A stretch of DNA of 64,000 bases, from positions 1 through 64,000 of the forward strand of contig CAYOQK010000062.1 of the NCBI GenBank assembly GCA_964406105.1, read 5' to 3'. The stretch comes from WGAB01 sp964406105. Lineage in GTDB: Bacteria; Hydrothermota; Hydrothermia; WGAB01. Each line of letters starts with the position of its first letter. Positions within the stretch are counted from its first letter, which is position 1. The position numbers and the translations under genes are program-made. Of the stretch, positions 40,633 to 49,670 are shown piece by piece. Below the pieces are notes generated by a model that did not search any database, was not told the origin of the DNA, and was given only the letters and a program-made list of their open reading frames with translations.

Positions 40633-41247
40633 TCACCGCTCCGATTTCAAGAGGTCTAACAGGTCCAGGGTGTGGCGTTCCAGGTTGACCACCAGGTCTT
40701 GGGCCCGGCCCAACAGGTAGTTGTACAGCAGGTACGCCACGATGCCCACGGACAGGCCCACGGCTGTGGTTACCAGGGCTTCCCAAATGCCTCCAGCCAG
40801 CACAGTGGCGTCCACGGAGCCCCCTTGGCGTTGCACGGCCATAAAGGCCCGGATCATGCCGGTGACGGTGCCCAGGAAGCCCAACAGAGGCGCCAGGCCG
40901 GCCACGGTGGCCAGGGCCAAGAGGTTACGTTCCAGGGCATGGGCTTCCAGGTGCAGTTGGTCGGTGGCATAGGCCTTGAGATCGGCCAGGGGCAGATGGC
41001 GGTGATCCAGCACAGCCAACACCACACGGGCCAAGGGGATTTCGGTACGGCGGCTCAAGGCACGGGCAGCCTCATGGTCTTGGGTGCGCAGAGCGTTTTT
41101 GATTTGCCGTAAGTATTCCTCCAGGCCTCTTTGCACTCGGTGGAACACGATCCACCGTTCGGCGGCTACGGCCAGGGCGATCAAGGACAAAAGGAGGATC
41201 AACCAAACGATCCAACCGCCACGGGCCAGGATGTCTAAAAGGGTCAT
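40633..41247 (-). CDS. exbB: ExbB/TolQ-type protein (second system)
   Basis: This 204-residue protein starts at the ATG at 41247, after AAGGAGGCG. It has three membrane segments: LARGGWIVWLILLLSLIALA, LATVAGLAPLLGFLGTVTGM and GGIWEALVTTAVGLSVGIVA. The third keeps the channel Glu of GIxEAL, absent from the other ExbB. It forms the inner-membrane motor with the adjacent ExbD. The start overlaps the barrel gene's stop as ATGA. Confidence 0.92.
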   Translation of the reverse strand: MTLLDILARGGWIVWLILLLSLIALAVAAERWIVFHRVQRGLEEYLRQIKNALRTQDHEAARALSRRTEIPLARVVLAVLDHRHLPLADLKAYATDQLHLEAHALERNLLALATVAGLAPLLGFLGTVTGMIRAFMAVQRQGGSVDATVLAGGIWEALVTTAVGLSVGIVAYLLYNYLLGRAQDLVVNLERHTLDLLDLLKSER

Positions 41248-42752
41248 GGAACGCCTCCTTGGTTGATGGGCAGTTGCCACCAGAGGCCCAGGAATAAGCG
41301 GCGGCCCCTGGTGAGATCCTGGAGTTGATCCGTCAGGTTCCAAACGCCAGCGGCAGCCCAAAAGGCTCCGTAGACCTTCTGGCGGAGCCAAACATCTACG
41401 GTAAAGATTTGGGCTTTGCGAAATTGGATTACTCCCTGAGTGGAAGGGGTTACCGCGTAGGAGAGACGGGTCCATCCCCAGGACAGCAGGGGGTTGGTGC
41501 GGAAAACCCCTGCCCACCATAGGGTCCAGCGGGAATGGGCCCAGGTTCCCCCCATTTCCAGATACTCCGAGACACCGGAGAAGGACGAGAACAGCCCCAC
41601 GGGCAGGTTTTCTATCCGCTCTAAGCCCAATCGGATCAGCAGCGTCGTGGGGCCCCTTTTCCTGTGGTGGTGCAACCGCAAACCGCCCCGCCAACCCGGG
41701 GGGAAATGCTGAGAGGTGATCCAAGTGGAAGTCTCGTAGGGTTGGAGCGAGTGGTCCAGCAGGAACTCCGGATCCAGGGAGGGAAGAGAGGGGCTGAAGA
41801 GGGCAGCCATATGCAGCGGGTTTGGGGGTTCGGAGTTGGGGAACACCGTTTGACCGTAAAGTTGGATCCCCCACGTGCGGGCAGGCCCAAGCCGCAGGAA
41901 TCCCACGTGCCCTACGGGTCTCCAGAGCCCCGAAGGAAGGTGAACGACCCCGGCCAAGAGGGTCCACAGGCCTGCAGATCGCCAGGCGGTCAGTCCAGTA
42001 GTGGCTTCCAGGGTCGTGGTCGTAAAGGAATCACCCATCTCCCGGCTGCCCTGAAGCCGCAGATGGGCTTTGGTGGAGGCGTTGATGGCATACTGCACCC
42101 CTGCGGAGGCTCCCACGGTGGCCGAGAGAAGGATTTCGGTGGTGTCCTTGGATACCACACCTTCCTCCCCTGTTTGGCGTCGGTGTATGGTGATCCAGGG
42201 AGCCCAGGTAAGGGTCCAAGGGCCAGGGGTTGTTTGGAGTTCTGCCCGCAGGGTGCCCCAGGTGGCGGTTCCTTGAGGGAGATGCCGGCCGTGGAACTCC
42301 ACTTTCTGCAGGCCTTTTTGGAGGTGTACTCCACCGGAGACCCATGGGCCCTGGCTGGGGAAAGCCTCCGAGGTCCACTGGCTAACGGCTCCCCACGCCG
42401 AGGCCGATCCACCAGGCTGCTGGCTTTGGAGGGCCAGGCCGGCGGTGAAGCCCCCGAAGCCTGGCAGCACGTATCCCTCGCTTCGCAAAGAAGGGGCTGA
42501 GGGGGGAACGAACCGAGGCAGGGAGGGAAGCACAGTCAAGGCCTTGGGGGGTGCAAAGAACGCTGGCGGCAAGGAGGGCACACCGGGCTCCGGGGTGTAG
42601 GCTACACGGGGATAGGCCTCCACTGTCTCCCGGTGGAGTTGGAGGGTATCCAAGCCGTAAATGACGAACTTGCCCAACTTCAAGGTAGGCAAGCGAGGGG
42701 CCAGGGTATCTTGACCTGCGACGAGCAGAATCAAAAGCATCACCGACTTCAT
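41244..42752 (-). CDS. predicted outer-membrane beta-barrel protein, unknown family
   Basis: From the ATG at 42752 this is a 502-residue exported protein with a signal peptide (SVMLLILLVAGQ). A Pro-rich segment of about 100 residues follows, then strands of alternating polar and aromatic residues ending in FLGLWWQLPINQGG. Many strands end in Trp, Tyr or Phe (TWTLAP-like, WTRLSYAVTP), as in barrels with aromatic girdles. I do not recognise a family, and no TonB-box or plug domain is evident. It overlaps the TPR gene and exbB as ATGA, so it is a structural partner of this Ton-like system. Confidence 0.7.
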   Translation of the reverse strand: MKSVMLLILLVAGQDTLAPRLPTLKLGKFVIYGLDTLQLHRETVEAYPRVAYTPEPGVPSLPPAFFAPPKALTVLPSLPRFVPPSAPSLRSEGYVLPGFGGFTAGLALQSQQPGGSASAWGAVSQWTSEAFPSQGPWVSGGVHLQKGLQKVEFHGRHLPQGTATWGTLRAELQTTPGPWTLTWAPWITIHRRQTGEEGVVSKDTTEILLSATVGASAGVQYAINASTKAHLRLQGSREMGDSFTTTTLEATTGLTAWRSAGLWTLLAGVVHLPSGLWRPVGHVGFLRLGPARTWGIQLYGQTVFPNSEPPNPLHMAALFSPSLPSLDPEFLLDHSLQPYETSTWITSQHFPPGWRGGLRLHHHRKRGPTTLLIRLGLERIENLPVGLFSSFSGVSEYLEMGGTWAHSRWTLWWAGVFRTNPLLSWGWTRLSYAVTPSTQGVIQFRKAQIFTVDVWLRQKVYGAFWAAAGVWNLTDQLQDLTRGRRLFLGLWWQLPINQGGVP

Positions 42753-45460
42753 GGGCCTACCTCCCCGGTCGGTTGCGGGGGAGAGATGGAAGTGTCTCCC
42801 TGCATTTCTCTCCAGCGCTGTTCCAGTCGGTTGGCTCGGATCTTGGCTTCCCGGGCACGGGGGTTCTGTGGGTATTTCCGGGCATACCGGCGATATGCCA
42901 CGATGGCCTCCCGCAGGCGATCCATTTTCTCGTAGGTTTCTGCCGCCTGCCACAACGCAGGGGCTGCAATCCCGGGGACGGATTCAAACAGGGTGGCTGC
43001 GGTGATGAACGCTTCCACAGCGCCCTTGAGATCGCCCCACTCCCGCAGCAGTTGGCCTTTGGTCAGCCAGGCTTGGCCTGCCAGTTCATCCGAGTGTCGC
43101 TGGATCACCGAGTCCAAGAGGGCGATGGCTTGCTCCCGTTGGCCCCGTTGGAACACCAGAGGGGCCCAGGCCACCAAGGCGGCATCGGTGAGCGGATGGC
43201 GGGGGTATTGGTGGTACAGTCGGGCGAAGAAGGTGTCGGCCGTGGCGCTGTCTCCTTCGGCCAAGGACAAAAGGGCCACCTGATACAGGGCCTGGGGCCG
43301 GAAAGTGCTCAAGGCGTGATGCTGGAGAAAGGCCCGAAAGGCCCGAAGGGCTTCCCGGGTTTTGCCCAGTTTTGCCCAGCACTCGGCTCGGCGAAAGTCG
43401 GCCTCCTCGTGGCCGCGAAGGGCCGTGAAGTAGTCCAGTGCCCGCTGGCATTGGCCCAGCCGATAGGCTGCCATGCCCGCGGTCCACAGGGCCTCTTGCC
43501 GGTGGAGGGTGTCGGCACCCACGGCCAGAAAGGTGTCAGCCAAGGCCAGGGCTCGGTCGTACTCCCCGATGTTGTATCGGAACTGGGCTTCCCGCAGAAG
43601 CAGCAGGGTGCGCAACGTGGGGATCTGCTGCCGGAGTTGGGTCAAGAGGAGGCCCAGGGTGTCGGTACGGTGCATCTTTTGCGCTGTCCAAAAGAGGCCC
43701 TCCAGAGCCTGGTCCACCAGTGGGCTCGTGGGAAACCGCTCAATAAGGGCAAAGTACGCCGCTAAGGCCTTGGGGTACTGCTCGTGGTTGTAAAGCAGGT
43801 TGGCCCGTTCCAGAAGGATGCGGTCCTGGAGATCCGGTGAGGCCTGGGCGTGCAGAGTTTCCAGGGCCCTGAGGGCCTTGTCCAGATCACCAGCCATCTC
43901 CCAGCTGGTGGCCATCAGGTAAAGGGCCAGCGAGGTATGGGGTGCGTTGGGCCAGTTCCGCACCAGATGCTCCAGCCATTGGGCTGCTTCGGTGTAGCGA
44001 CGTTGACGGTACAGGCTTAAGGCCATGCCCCACAGGGCCTCACGTTGCACCTCTGGCCGCTGGGCCCGTTGCCAAGCCTCACGGAACCAGGTTTCTGCCC
44101 GGCGGTACTGCCGAAGGTTAAAGGCGCAGTCTCCCAGGTACAGCAGCACCTGCTGGCGGAGTTCCGGCAACACGAGGGCCTGCTGCAGATTCCTTTGGGC
44201 CAGGCCGTAGTAGCCCTGCCGGTAGGCCACCAGGCCCAAAAGGTAGTGCACATAGGGAGTCCACTGGGGAGGGGCCTCGTTCTGCAGCCGTTGGAGCCAC
44301 CGATACGCCTGGGCGTAGTTGTTCTCCTGAAAGGCCGCTACAGCCTCCAGGAACCGCCGGTGGCGGGCCAAGGAGTCGGGCAGAGGCCCCACGATGGCAC
44401 GGATCTGCGAACGGGCAGGCCCGGGTTGTCCCGCCCGCAGGAGGGTTTCAGCGTACTTGAGCCGGTAAAAGGCGTGCCAGGAGGAATCCACCTGGAACTC
44501 CAGGGAGCGGAACCTCGCCAGTGCTTCCAGGAGTTGACCAGAGAAGCCCAGGGCCTGGGCCTCCAGGAACCGAAACAGGGGGGCAAGGGTGGGGGGTGCC
44601 GTTTCCCCGCCGAGTTCCTGGACCACCTTTAGAGGGTGGCCCAGGCGAAGATCCAAAGCGGCTAACCCATAGCGGGCATAGGGCCGGAGGGCGGGATCGT
44701 GGACCCCCTGCAACAGGATCTGTGCAGAGTCGGTCACCGCCCTGCGCAGGTAGGCCAACCCCGCCAGCAGGGTCAAGGCCTCGTGGAAGACTCCCTGTCT
44801 GGGGATCTGGGTAACCCACAGGTTCCGGCCCAACCGATACGCGGCCAAGGCCTGCAGCAGGCGCGAGGTGTCGTCCTCCAGGGGCCTCAACCGTTCCAGG
44901 GCCTCGGCGTAGCGGCCCAATTGATACAAGGCAAACCCTTGAAGGCGTTGTGATTCGGGAACCCCTTGAAGCGTTGCCAGGGCCTCTTGGGCTCGGCCTG
45001 TGGCGAGGCACAAACGGGCCAGGGTGATGCGCAAGGAGACGTGTAGGTCTGGTGGCGTGGGGCCTTGAAGAGCCCGCTGGAGCAAGACCCGTGCGGTGTC
45101 CAGTTGTCCTTCCTGAAGATGGAGGTGGATCCGTCGGAGCAGCACGGGCCCTCGCAGGGATTCGGGGAGGGCCCGGTAAGCGTGGCGGTACAGGGTATCG
45201 GCGGCGATATAAAAGCCCTGGTGCTCGGCCAGTTCCGCCCACCAAAGCCAGGCGAAGCCCTGAGTGGCAGGGTACTGGAGGGTAAGCAAGTGGCGGATCA
45301 GGGTTTCTTCCTCTTGGGCGGGCATGCGCAGGTGTCCCCGTTGGATCTGCTCGCTGAGGCGAAGGGCCAAGGAATCGGGCCGAGTCGTCCCGTGAAGGTG
45401 ACAAGCGATGAGGAAGAGGAGCATCCAGAGGAAACGCCCTCTATGTGCCCGGATTCGCAC
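42749..45460 (-). CDS. exported TPR protein (903 aa)
   Basis: This protein starts at a GTG (45460) eight bases after GGGAGG. It has a signal peptide (FLWMLLFLIACHLHG, with a Cys that could be a lipobox) and TPR units along its whole length. Examples are LYRQRRYTEAAQWLEHLVRN, LLYNHEQYPKALAAYFALIE and LYHQYPRHPLTDAALVAWAP. It parallels the 860-residue TPR protein at 7418 in size, export and position next to Ton genes, but is not a close copy. It is 49 bases downstream of pyrG and overlaps the barrel gene as ATGA. Confidence 0.85.
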   Translation of the reverse strand: MRIRAHRGRFLWMLLFLIACHLHGTTRPDSLALRLSEQIQRGHLRMPAQEEETLIRHLLTLQYPATQGFAWLWWAELAEHQGFYIAADTLYRHAYRALPESLRGPVLLRRIHLHLQEGQLDTARVLLQRALQGPTPPDLHVSLRITLARLCLATGRAQEALATLQGVPESQRLQGFALYQLGRYAEALERLRPLEDDTSRLLQALAAYRLGRNLWVTQIPRQGVFHEALTLLAGLAYLRRAVTDSAQILLQGVHDPALRPYARYGLAALDLRLGHPLKVVQELGGETAPPTLAPLFRFLEAQALGFSGQLLEALARFRSLEFQVDSSWHAFYRLKYAETLLRAGQPGPARSQIRAIVGPLPDSLARHRRFLEAVAAFQENNYAQAYRWLQRLQNEAPPQWTPYVHYLLGLVAYRQGYYGLAQRNLQQALVLPELRQQVLLYLGDCAFNLRQYRRAETWFREAWQRAQRPEVQREALWGMALSLYRQRRYTEAAQWLEHLVRNWPNAPHTSLALYLMATSWEMAGDLDKALRALETLHAQASPDLQDRILLERANLLYNHEQYPKALAAYFALIERFPTSPLVDQALEGLFWTAQKMHRTDTLGLLLTQLRQQIPTLRTLLLLREAQFRYNIGEYDRALALADTFLAVGADTLHRQEALWTAGMAAYRLGQCQRALDYFTALRGHEEADFRRAECWAKLGKTREALRAFRAFLQHHALSTFRPQALYQVALLSLAEGDSATADTFFARLYHQYPRHPLTDAALVAWAPLVFQRGQREQAIALLDSVIQRHSDELAGQAWLTKGQLLREWGDLKGAVEAFITAATLFESVPGIAAPALWQAAETYEKMDRLREAIVAYRRYARKYPQNPRAREAKIRANRLEQRWREMQGDTSISPPQPTGEVGP

Positions 45461-45509
45461 GGAATACACCTCCCTCTTCAGATTTTAAAGGTAAAGCCGG
45501 GCCTCAAAC

Positions 45510-47135
45510 CTAAGCGTCGGCCAGCAACGGGTATCGGCGTTCGTGGTGCTCCAGGGCGGCCCGGAGGAACCCCACGAACAAGGGGTGGGGGTTCAACGGC
45601 CGCGAGCGAAACTCTGGATGGTACTGGACGGCCACAAAAAAGGGATGCCCTGGGATTTCTATGGCTTCTACCAGGTGCCCTTCGGTGCTTTCGGCAGCCA
45701 CCCGAAGGCCTGCTTCTTCTAAAGGTTTCCTGACCTCAGGGTTGAACTCGTACCGGTGCCTGTGTCGTTCGGTGATCTGCAAACTGCCGTATATCTGGTG
45801 CAGCAGGGAACCTGGGGTTACCCGGGCGGTGTAGGCCCCCAGTCGTAGGGTGCCTCCGATCTGCCGTACGCCCTTCTGCTCGGGTAGCAGCACGATGACA
45901 GGATGGGAGGTTTGGGGATCAAACTCTGTGGAGTGGGCGTCAACCCAGCCCACCACATGCCGAGCGAACTCAATGACCGCCACCTGCATGCCCAGACACA
46001 GGCCCAGATAGGGAAGCCCGTGCTCGCGGGCATAACGGGCCACTTGGATCATGCCCTCTACCCCGCGTTTGCCAAAGCCTCCCGGAACCAGCACAGCGTC
46101 CACATCCCGCAGATAGGCTTCAGCCCCCTCGCGTTCCACCCGTTGGGTGTCCACCCGCCGCAGGTGTACCCGCAACCGAAGATGGGCGGCGGCGTGGGTG
46201 ATGGCCTCGTACACGCTTTTGTAGGTGTCCTTCATGTGCACGTACTTGCCAGCCAACGCCACGGTAACCTCTTGGCGGGGGTGCTTGATGCGTTTAACCA
46301 GGTCTCGCCAGTCGTCCAGTTGGGGAGTGCCGGGCAGGTGCCACAGACGGGCGATCACCTGGTCCACACCCTGCTTGTGGAGCACCAGAGGCACCTCGTA
46401 GATGGTGCCCACGTAGGGGATTTCAAACACATGGTCCACTGGCACGTTGGTGAACAGAGCGATCTTCTCGCGAACCGCTTTGGGCAGGTGCTTTTCCGAC
46501 CGGCAGAGGATAAAGTCCGGCTGGATCCCAATTTCGCGGAGTTTCATCACCGAGTGTTGGGTGGGTTTGGTTTTGAGCTCCTCCGCCGTGCCCAGATAGG
46601 GCACCAGGGTGAGGTGGACGAAGAGGGCGTTCTCCTTGCCGATGTCCAGGTGAAACTGGCGAATGGCCTCCAGGAAAGGCAGACTTTCAATGTCTCCTAC
46701 GGTGCCCCCGACCTCCACGATCACCACGTCCACGTCCTCCCGGGCGAGGCGGCGGATCCGCTCCTGGATCTCGCGGGTGAGATGGGGCACCACCTGCACG
46801 GTTTTGCCAAGGAAACGGCCGGCCCGCTCCTTGAGGATGAGTTCGTAGTACACCTGGCCTGCGGTAACGTTGTTCTCGCGGTGCATGTCCTGGTGCAGGA
46901 ATCGCTCGTAATGACCAAGGTCCAGGTCGGTTTCGGCGCCGTCCTCAGTAACAAAGACCTCACCGTGCTGATACGGGTTCATGGTGCCGGGATCCACGTT
47001 GAGATAGGGATCAAACTTCAGGGGCACCACCCGTAGCCCTCGTCGTTGCAGGAGCAACCCCAGCGAGGCGGTCAGGATGCCTTTGCCCAGGGACGAAACC
47101 ACGCCTCCGGTGATGAACAGATATCGGACCGGCAT
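45510..47135 (-). CDS. pyrG: CTP synthase
   Basis: This 541-residue enzyme makes CTP from UTP using glutamine. The synthetase domain has ITGGVVSSLGKGILTASLGL (residues 8-27), KFDPYLNVDPGTMNPYQHGE and VEVGGTVGDIESLPFLEAIR. The glutaminase domain has YLGLCLGMQVAVIEF, with the nucleophile Cys, and a C-terminal HPFFVAVQYHPEFRSRP. Length is typical. No ribosome binding site precedes the ATG, and a promoter -10 ends only six bases before it, suggesting a leaderless mRNA. Confidence 0.97.
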   Translation of the reverse strand: MPVRYLFITGGVVSSLGKGILTASLGLLLQRRGLRVVPLKFDPYLNVDPGTMNPYQHGEVFVTEDGAETDLDLGHYERFLHQDMHRENNVTAGQVYYELILKERAGRFLGKTVQVVPHLTREIQERIRRLAREDVDVVIVEVGGTVGDIESLPFLEAIRQFHLDIGKENALFVHLTLVPYLGTAEELKTKPTQHSVMKLREIGIQPDFILCRSEKHLPKAVREKIALFTNVPVDHVFEIPYVGTIYEVPLVLHKQGVDQVIARLWHLPGTPQLDDWRDLVKRIKHPRQEVTVALAGKYVHMKDTYKSVYEAITHAAAHLRLRVHLRRVDTQRVEREGAEAYLRDVDAVLVPGGFGKRGVEGMIQVARYAREHGLPYLGLCLGMQVAVIEFARHVVGWVDAHSTEFDPQTSHPVIVLLPEQKGVRQIGGTLRLGAYTARVTPGSLLHQIYGSLQITERHRHRYEFNPEVRKPLEEAGLRVAAESTEGHLVEAIEIPGHPFFVAVQYHPEFRSRPLNPHPLFVGFLRAALEHHERRYPLLADA

Positions 47136-47141
47136 GCGGCG

Positions 47142-47170
47142 ATTATCGGGCTCTTCCCGCCCCCCTGCAA
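47142..47170 (-). promoter_or_regulatory. pyrG promoter, probably giving leaderless mRNA
   Basis: On the minus strand TTGCAG (47170-47165) and GATAAT (47147-47142) are 17 bases apart. The -10 ends six bases before the pyrG ATG at 47135, so transcription should begin at or next to the A of the start codon. The same hexamer pair occurs at 52823. Confidence 0.65.
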
Positions 47171-47317
47171 GCAGGTTCCCATTCCCTGTCCCTCATACAC
47201 TGTGGTTTTGGCACGTCCCTCGGCTTCATCACTGTGATCAAGGGTTGTCGTGAAACCAGAGGCCTTTGACGTTGTGCTCTGAGGGTAGAGGCAAAAAACG
47301 CCTTTAGAGGGGAAAAG

Positions 47318-47392
47318 TGGAGCGGGAGACGGGATTCGAACCCGCGACCCCTACCTTGGCAAGGTAGTGCTCTACCACTGAGCTACTCCCGC
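47318..47392 (-). tRNA. tRNA-Gly (anticodon GCC)
   Basis: The minus strand folds as a complete tRNA. The acceptor arm GCGGGAG pairs with CTCCCGC, the D arm contains AGCTCAGTGGTAGAGC, the anticodon loop is TTGCCAA between CTACC and GGTAG, and the T arm contains GGTTCGAATCC. The 3' CCA is encoded. Confidence 0.97.
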
Positions 47393-47402
47393 GTGGGTGC
47401 AA

Positions 47403-47431
47403 ATTATACGAACCTCCCGCAGGGGATGCAA
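47403..47431 (-). promoter_or_regulatory. tRNA-Gly promoter
   Basis: TTGCAT (47431-47426) and a perfect TATAAT (47408-47403) lie 17 bases apart on the minus strand. The -10 ends ten bases before the tRNA 5' end at 47392. Confidence 0.8.
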
Positions 47432-47891
47432 GCGAAGGGATGCAAAACCCCCAAGGACGCCGAACATCCGGCCTCGGTGATCTCCCGATGGAAAACCCCC
47501 AGTGCCTTTAAGGGAGGATCCGGGGTTCCCGGGCGAAGGCTGGCAAGACCCAAAAACCGGAGGCTCAGGCTGGCTGGGTATCGCTCCGAGGGTCCGGAGG
47601 GTAGCCTGGCTCCACACCTGCAGATCTCAGCATTCCCCCGCCACAGAATCCCAAAAGGGAGCCTTGGGAATACGATTGGGCTCTGGGGCCGAGCCCATTC
47701 ATCCGGGGCCCTGGGCTCCAGAGCCAGAAAGCTTTGGGCAATGGCTGCTTGTCCCCTTTCCACAAGGATCTGTCAAGAGGCCGGCACTCTTCCCCTTTCC
47801 CGAAGCCAACGGGAGGACAGAGAATAGGTTGGGTGTCCTTGCCTTTTGCTTCGGAGGCCCAAACAATCTGAAACCGAAACCGGAGGGAAAC
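47432..47891. other. 460-base gene-free stretch with inverted repeats
   Basis: I see no convincing protein here: the open frames are Pro/Gly/Arg-rich shadows without ribosome binding sites. Inverted repeats are present, for example 47679-47686 with 47718-47725 (GGCTCTGG and CCAGAGCC). The sequence does not show the conserved cores of RNase P RNA, tmRNA or SRP RNA that I could look for. It may hold a structured RNA or the amidase leader; the function is unknown. Confidence 0.4.
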
Positions 47892-49628
47892 ATGAGGCTT
47901 TTGGGCAAGCGGTTTGTCTTGGATCCTGGCCACGGCCAAGGAGCCACAGGGGCCATCGGCCGAGGGGGAACGCTGGAGTGTGAAGTGAACATTCGGGTCA
48001 CCCGACACCTGCAGGGCTTGCTCCAACGGGCCGGCGCCACGGTTTGGGTAACCTGGGATGTACTGGAAGAGTGGACGTTGGAAAACCGGGCCCGTTTGGC
48101 TCGCCAGGTGGGGGCTGATGTGTTCATCTCGGTACACCATAATGCCACTGAACCCCCAGATCCCCTCCGCAATCGCATTGAGGTATACTACCCGTGGGAA
48201 AACCTGCCAGAGGCACGGGACCTGGCCGAGTACATCGGGCAGGCCTTGCACCAGTACTCGGGCTTTTTCCTGGCTCCACCGATGCCGGCACGGTACCGGG
48301 TGCTCCGGGGGAACGTGCCCTTGAGTGTGCTTTTAGAACCCGGTTACTTGTCCCATCGCGAAGTGGAACGGCTGTTGGCAGACCGCCGGTACCAGTTGGG
48401 TGAGGCAGAGGCCATCTTTGAGGGGATTGTGCGGTTCTTTGAGGCCCCCACGCCCAGGGTGCGACGCACGGTGGTGTTTCCAGGCGGAGTGCGCGTACGC
48501 CTGGCTGCTCCTGAGGCTGTGGAAGTGGTGGTTTGGAATCACGGGCTTCCCATAGCCCGAAAGCTGGTTACCCCGCCCCGAGAGACGATCTGGGTGCCCC
48601 TCCACCTGCCCAACGGCCGTCACTCGCTCCAGGTTGAGGTCCGGCCCCGCCAGGGCCGGAGTTGGAGCATGCCCACCACCTTGGAACTCCAGCACCGACC
48701 CGTACGGGTGAAACGGATCCGAGGGATCCAGGCCCCAGGGGTGGCCGGCATAGAGGTGCAGTATCTGGACTACCGGGGACGGCCAGTAGACCCCTCCACG
48801 GTGGTGGTCCCTCCAGGGGTTGAACACCGACGATTGTCCGCGGAGGGCTCCGAAGGCCCCAGGTTCCTTTTGCTTTCCTCCCAAGCCTTTACGTTGGCAC
48901 CGCATTTTGGGAACGGTGGTGTGGAGTGGGGGCCCGGCTCGGCCTACCGATTGCTTCCCCTGCCTGGCCGATGGCTCCGATTTCAAACGCCAGAAGGGGT
49001 TCCCGTTCCCGAAACCCCCCAGGTGTCCCAGGCGCCTGAGGGGGTGGTGCCCCTACCCGGGGGCTTGGGGGTACCCGAAGGAGCCCAGGGCCGCATCCAG
49101 GTGACGTTTCCCAGTTTCCGAGCCGTGGAGATCTCTTTGGCATCGGCGACCCCGATCACGGTCTATCCCAAGCCTTTGGCGGGCCATCGGGTGGTAATCC
49201 TGCAATGGGATCTTTCCGAGGCCTGGCAGTCGGGGGTCGCTCGTGCAGCCCGCGAACTTCAGGAACAGTGGGGTGTCCAAACGGTAGTGTGGCCCGCCCA
49301 CCGAGTGCATCGGGATCCGTACCGGTTGGTGCTTGAAGTGGAGGCCTTGAACCCTTCGGCCATCGTACTGCTGGACACCTATTACCGGTGGCCGAGGGGG
49401 ATCTATGCGTACTATCGCAGTGGGCCCTCGCGGCGGTTGGCCGAGGCGTTGGCTCAGGCATCACAGGATACCAGCACTCCCCTTCAGGCCCGCACGGGGT
49501 CCACGTACTTTTTGATTCAGGCGAACCCGCCCCGGGTACAAATCAACGGACTTGTGCCCGCGCCCGACCTGGCGCAGATCCTTCTCCAGGGCCTCGTGCG
49601 ATTCCTACAGGATCACCAGGGTCGTTGA
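47892..49628 (+). CDS. N-acetylmuramoyl-L-alanine amidase (Amidase_3) with long C-terminal region
   Basis: From the ATG at 47892 (after GGAGGG) this is a 578-residue protein. The first about 180 residues are a zinc amidase: FVLDPGHGQG (His ligand), GTLECEVNIRV (Glu ligand) and DVFISVHHNATEP (His ligand), ending in SVLLEPGYLSHREVERLL. The remaining about 390 residues contain beta-rich, Ig-like stretches (RVRRTVVFPGGVRVRLAAPE) and a C-terminal alpha/beta part (HRVVILQWDLSEAWQSG) that I do not recognise. No signal peptide is visible, which is odd for an enzyme that should act on murein. Confidence 0.8.
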   Translation: MRLLGKRFVLDPGHGQGATGAIGRGGTLECEVNIRVTRHLQGLLQRAGATVWVTWDVLEEWTLENRARLARQVGADVFISVHHNATEPPDPLRNRIEVYYPWENLPEARDLAEYIGQALHQYSGFFLAPPMPARYRVLRGNVPLSVLLEPGYLSHREVERLLADRRYQLGEAEAIFEGIVRFFEAPTPRVRRTVVFPGGVRVRLAAPEAVEVVVWNHGLPIARKLVTPPRETIWVPLHLPNGRHSLQVEVRPRQGRSWSMPTTLELQHRPVRVKRIRGIQAPGVAGIEVQYLDYRGRPVDPSTVVVPPGVEHRRLSAEGSEGPRFLLLSSQAFTLAPHFGNGGVEWGPGSAYRLLPLPGRWLRFQTPEGVPVPETPQVSQAPEGVVPLPGGLGVPEGAQGRIQVTFPSFRAVEISLASATPITVYPKPLAGHRVVILQWDLSEAWQSGVARAARELQEQWGVQTVVWPAHRVHRDPYRLVLEVEALNPSAIVLLDTYYRWPRGIYAYYRSGPSRRLAEALAQASQDTSTPLQARTGSTYFLIQANPPRVQINGLVPAPDLAQILLQGLVRFLQDHQGR

Positions 49629-49653
49629 GCCTTGGTGGTCAGGGGCGTAAACT
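49625..49653 (+). promoter_or_regulatory. candidate promoter of the tldE-like gene
   Basis: TTGAGC (49625-49630) and TAAACT (49648-49653) are separated by 17 bases. The ATG at 49671 follows GGAGG, and the -35 overlaps the end of the amidase gene. Confidence 0.4.
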
Positions 49654-49670
49654 AACGCCGGAGGCAAGGC

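Noticed and set aside
47502..47891. In-frame N-terminal extension of the amidase back to 47502
   Set aside because: The extra residues are Pro/Gly-rich without a signal peptide or domain, and the ATG at 47892 has its own GGAGGG site and begins the amidase fold.
47432..47891. RNase P RNA, suggested by GAGGATCCGGGGTTCC near 47514 and GACAGAGAATAGG near 47814
   Set aside because: The GAGGAAAGTCC core, the UAGAUGA-type element and matching helices are not found, so the resemblance is too weak.
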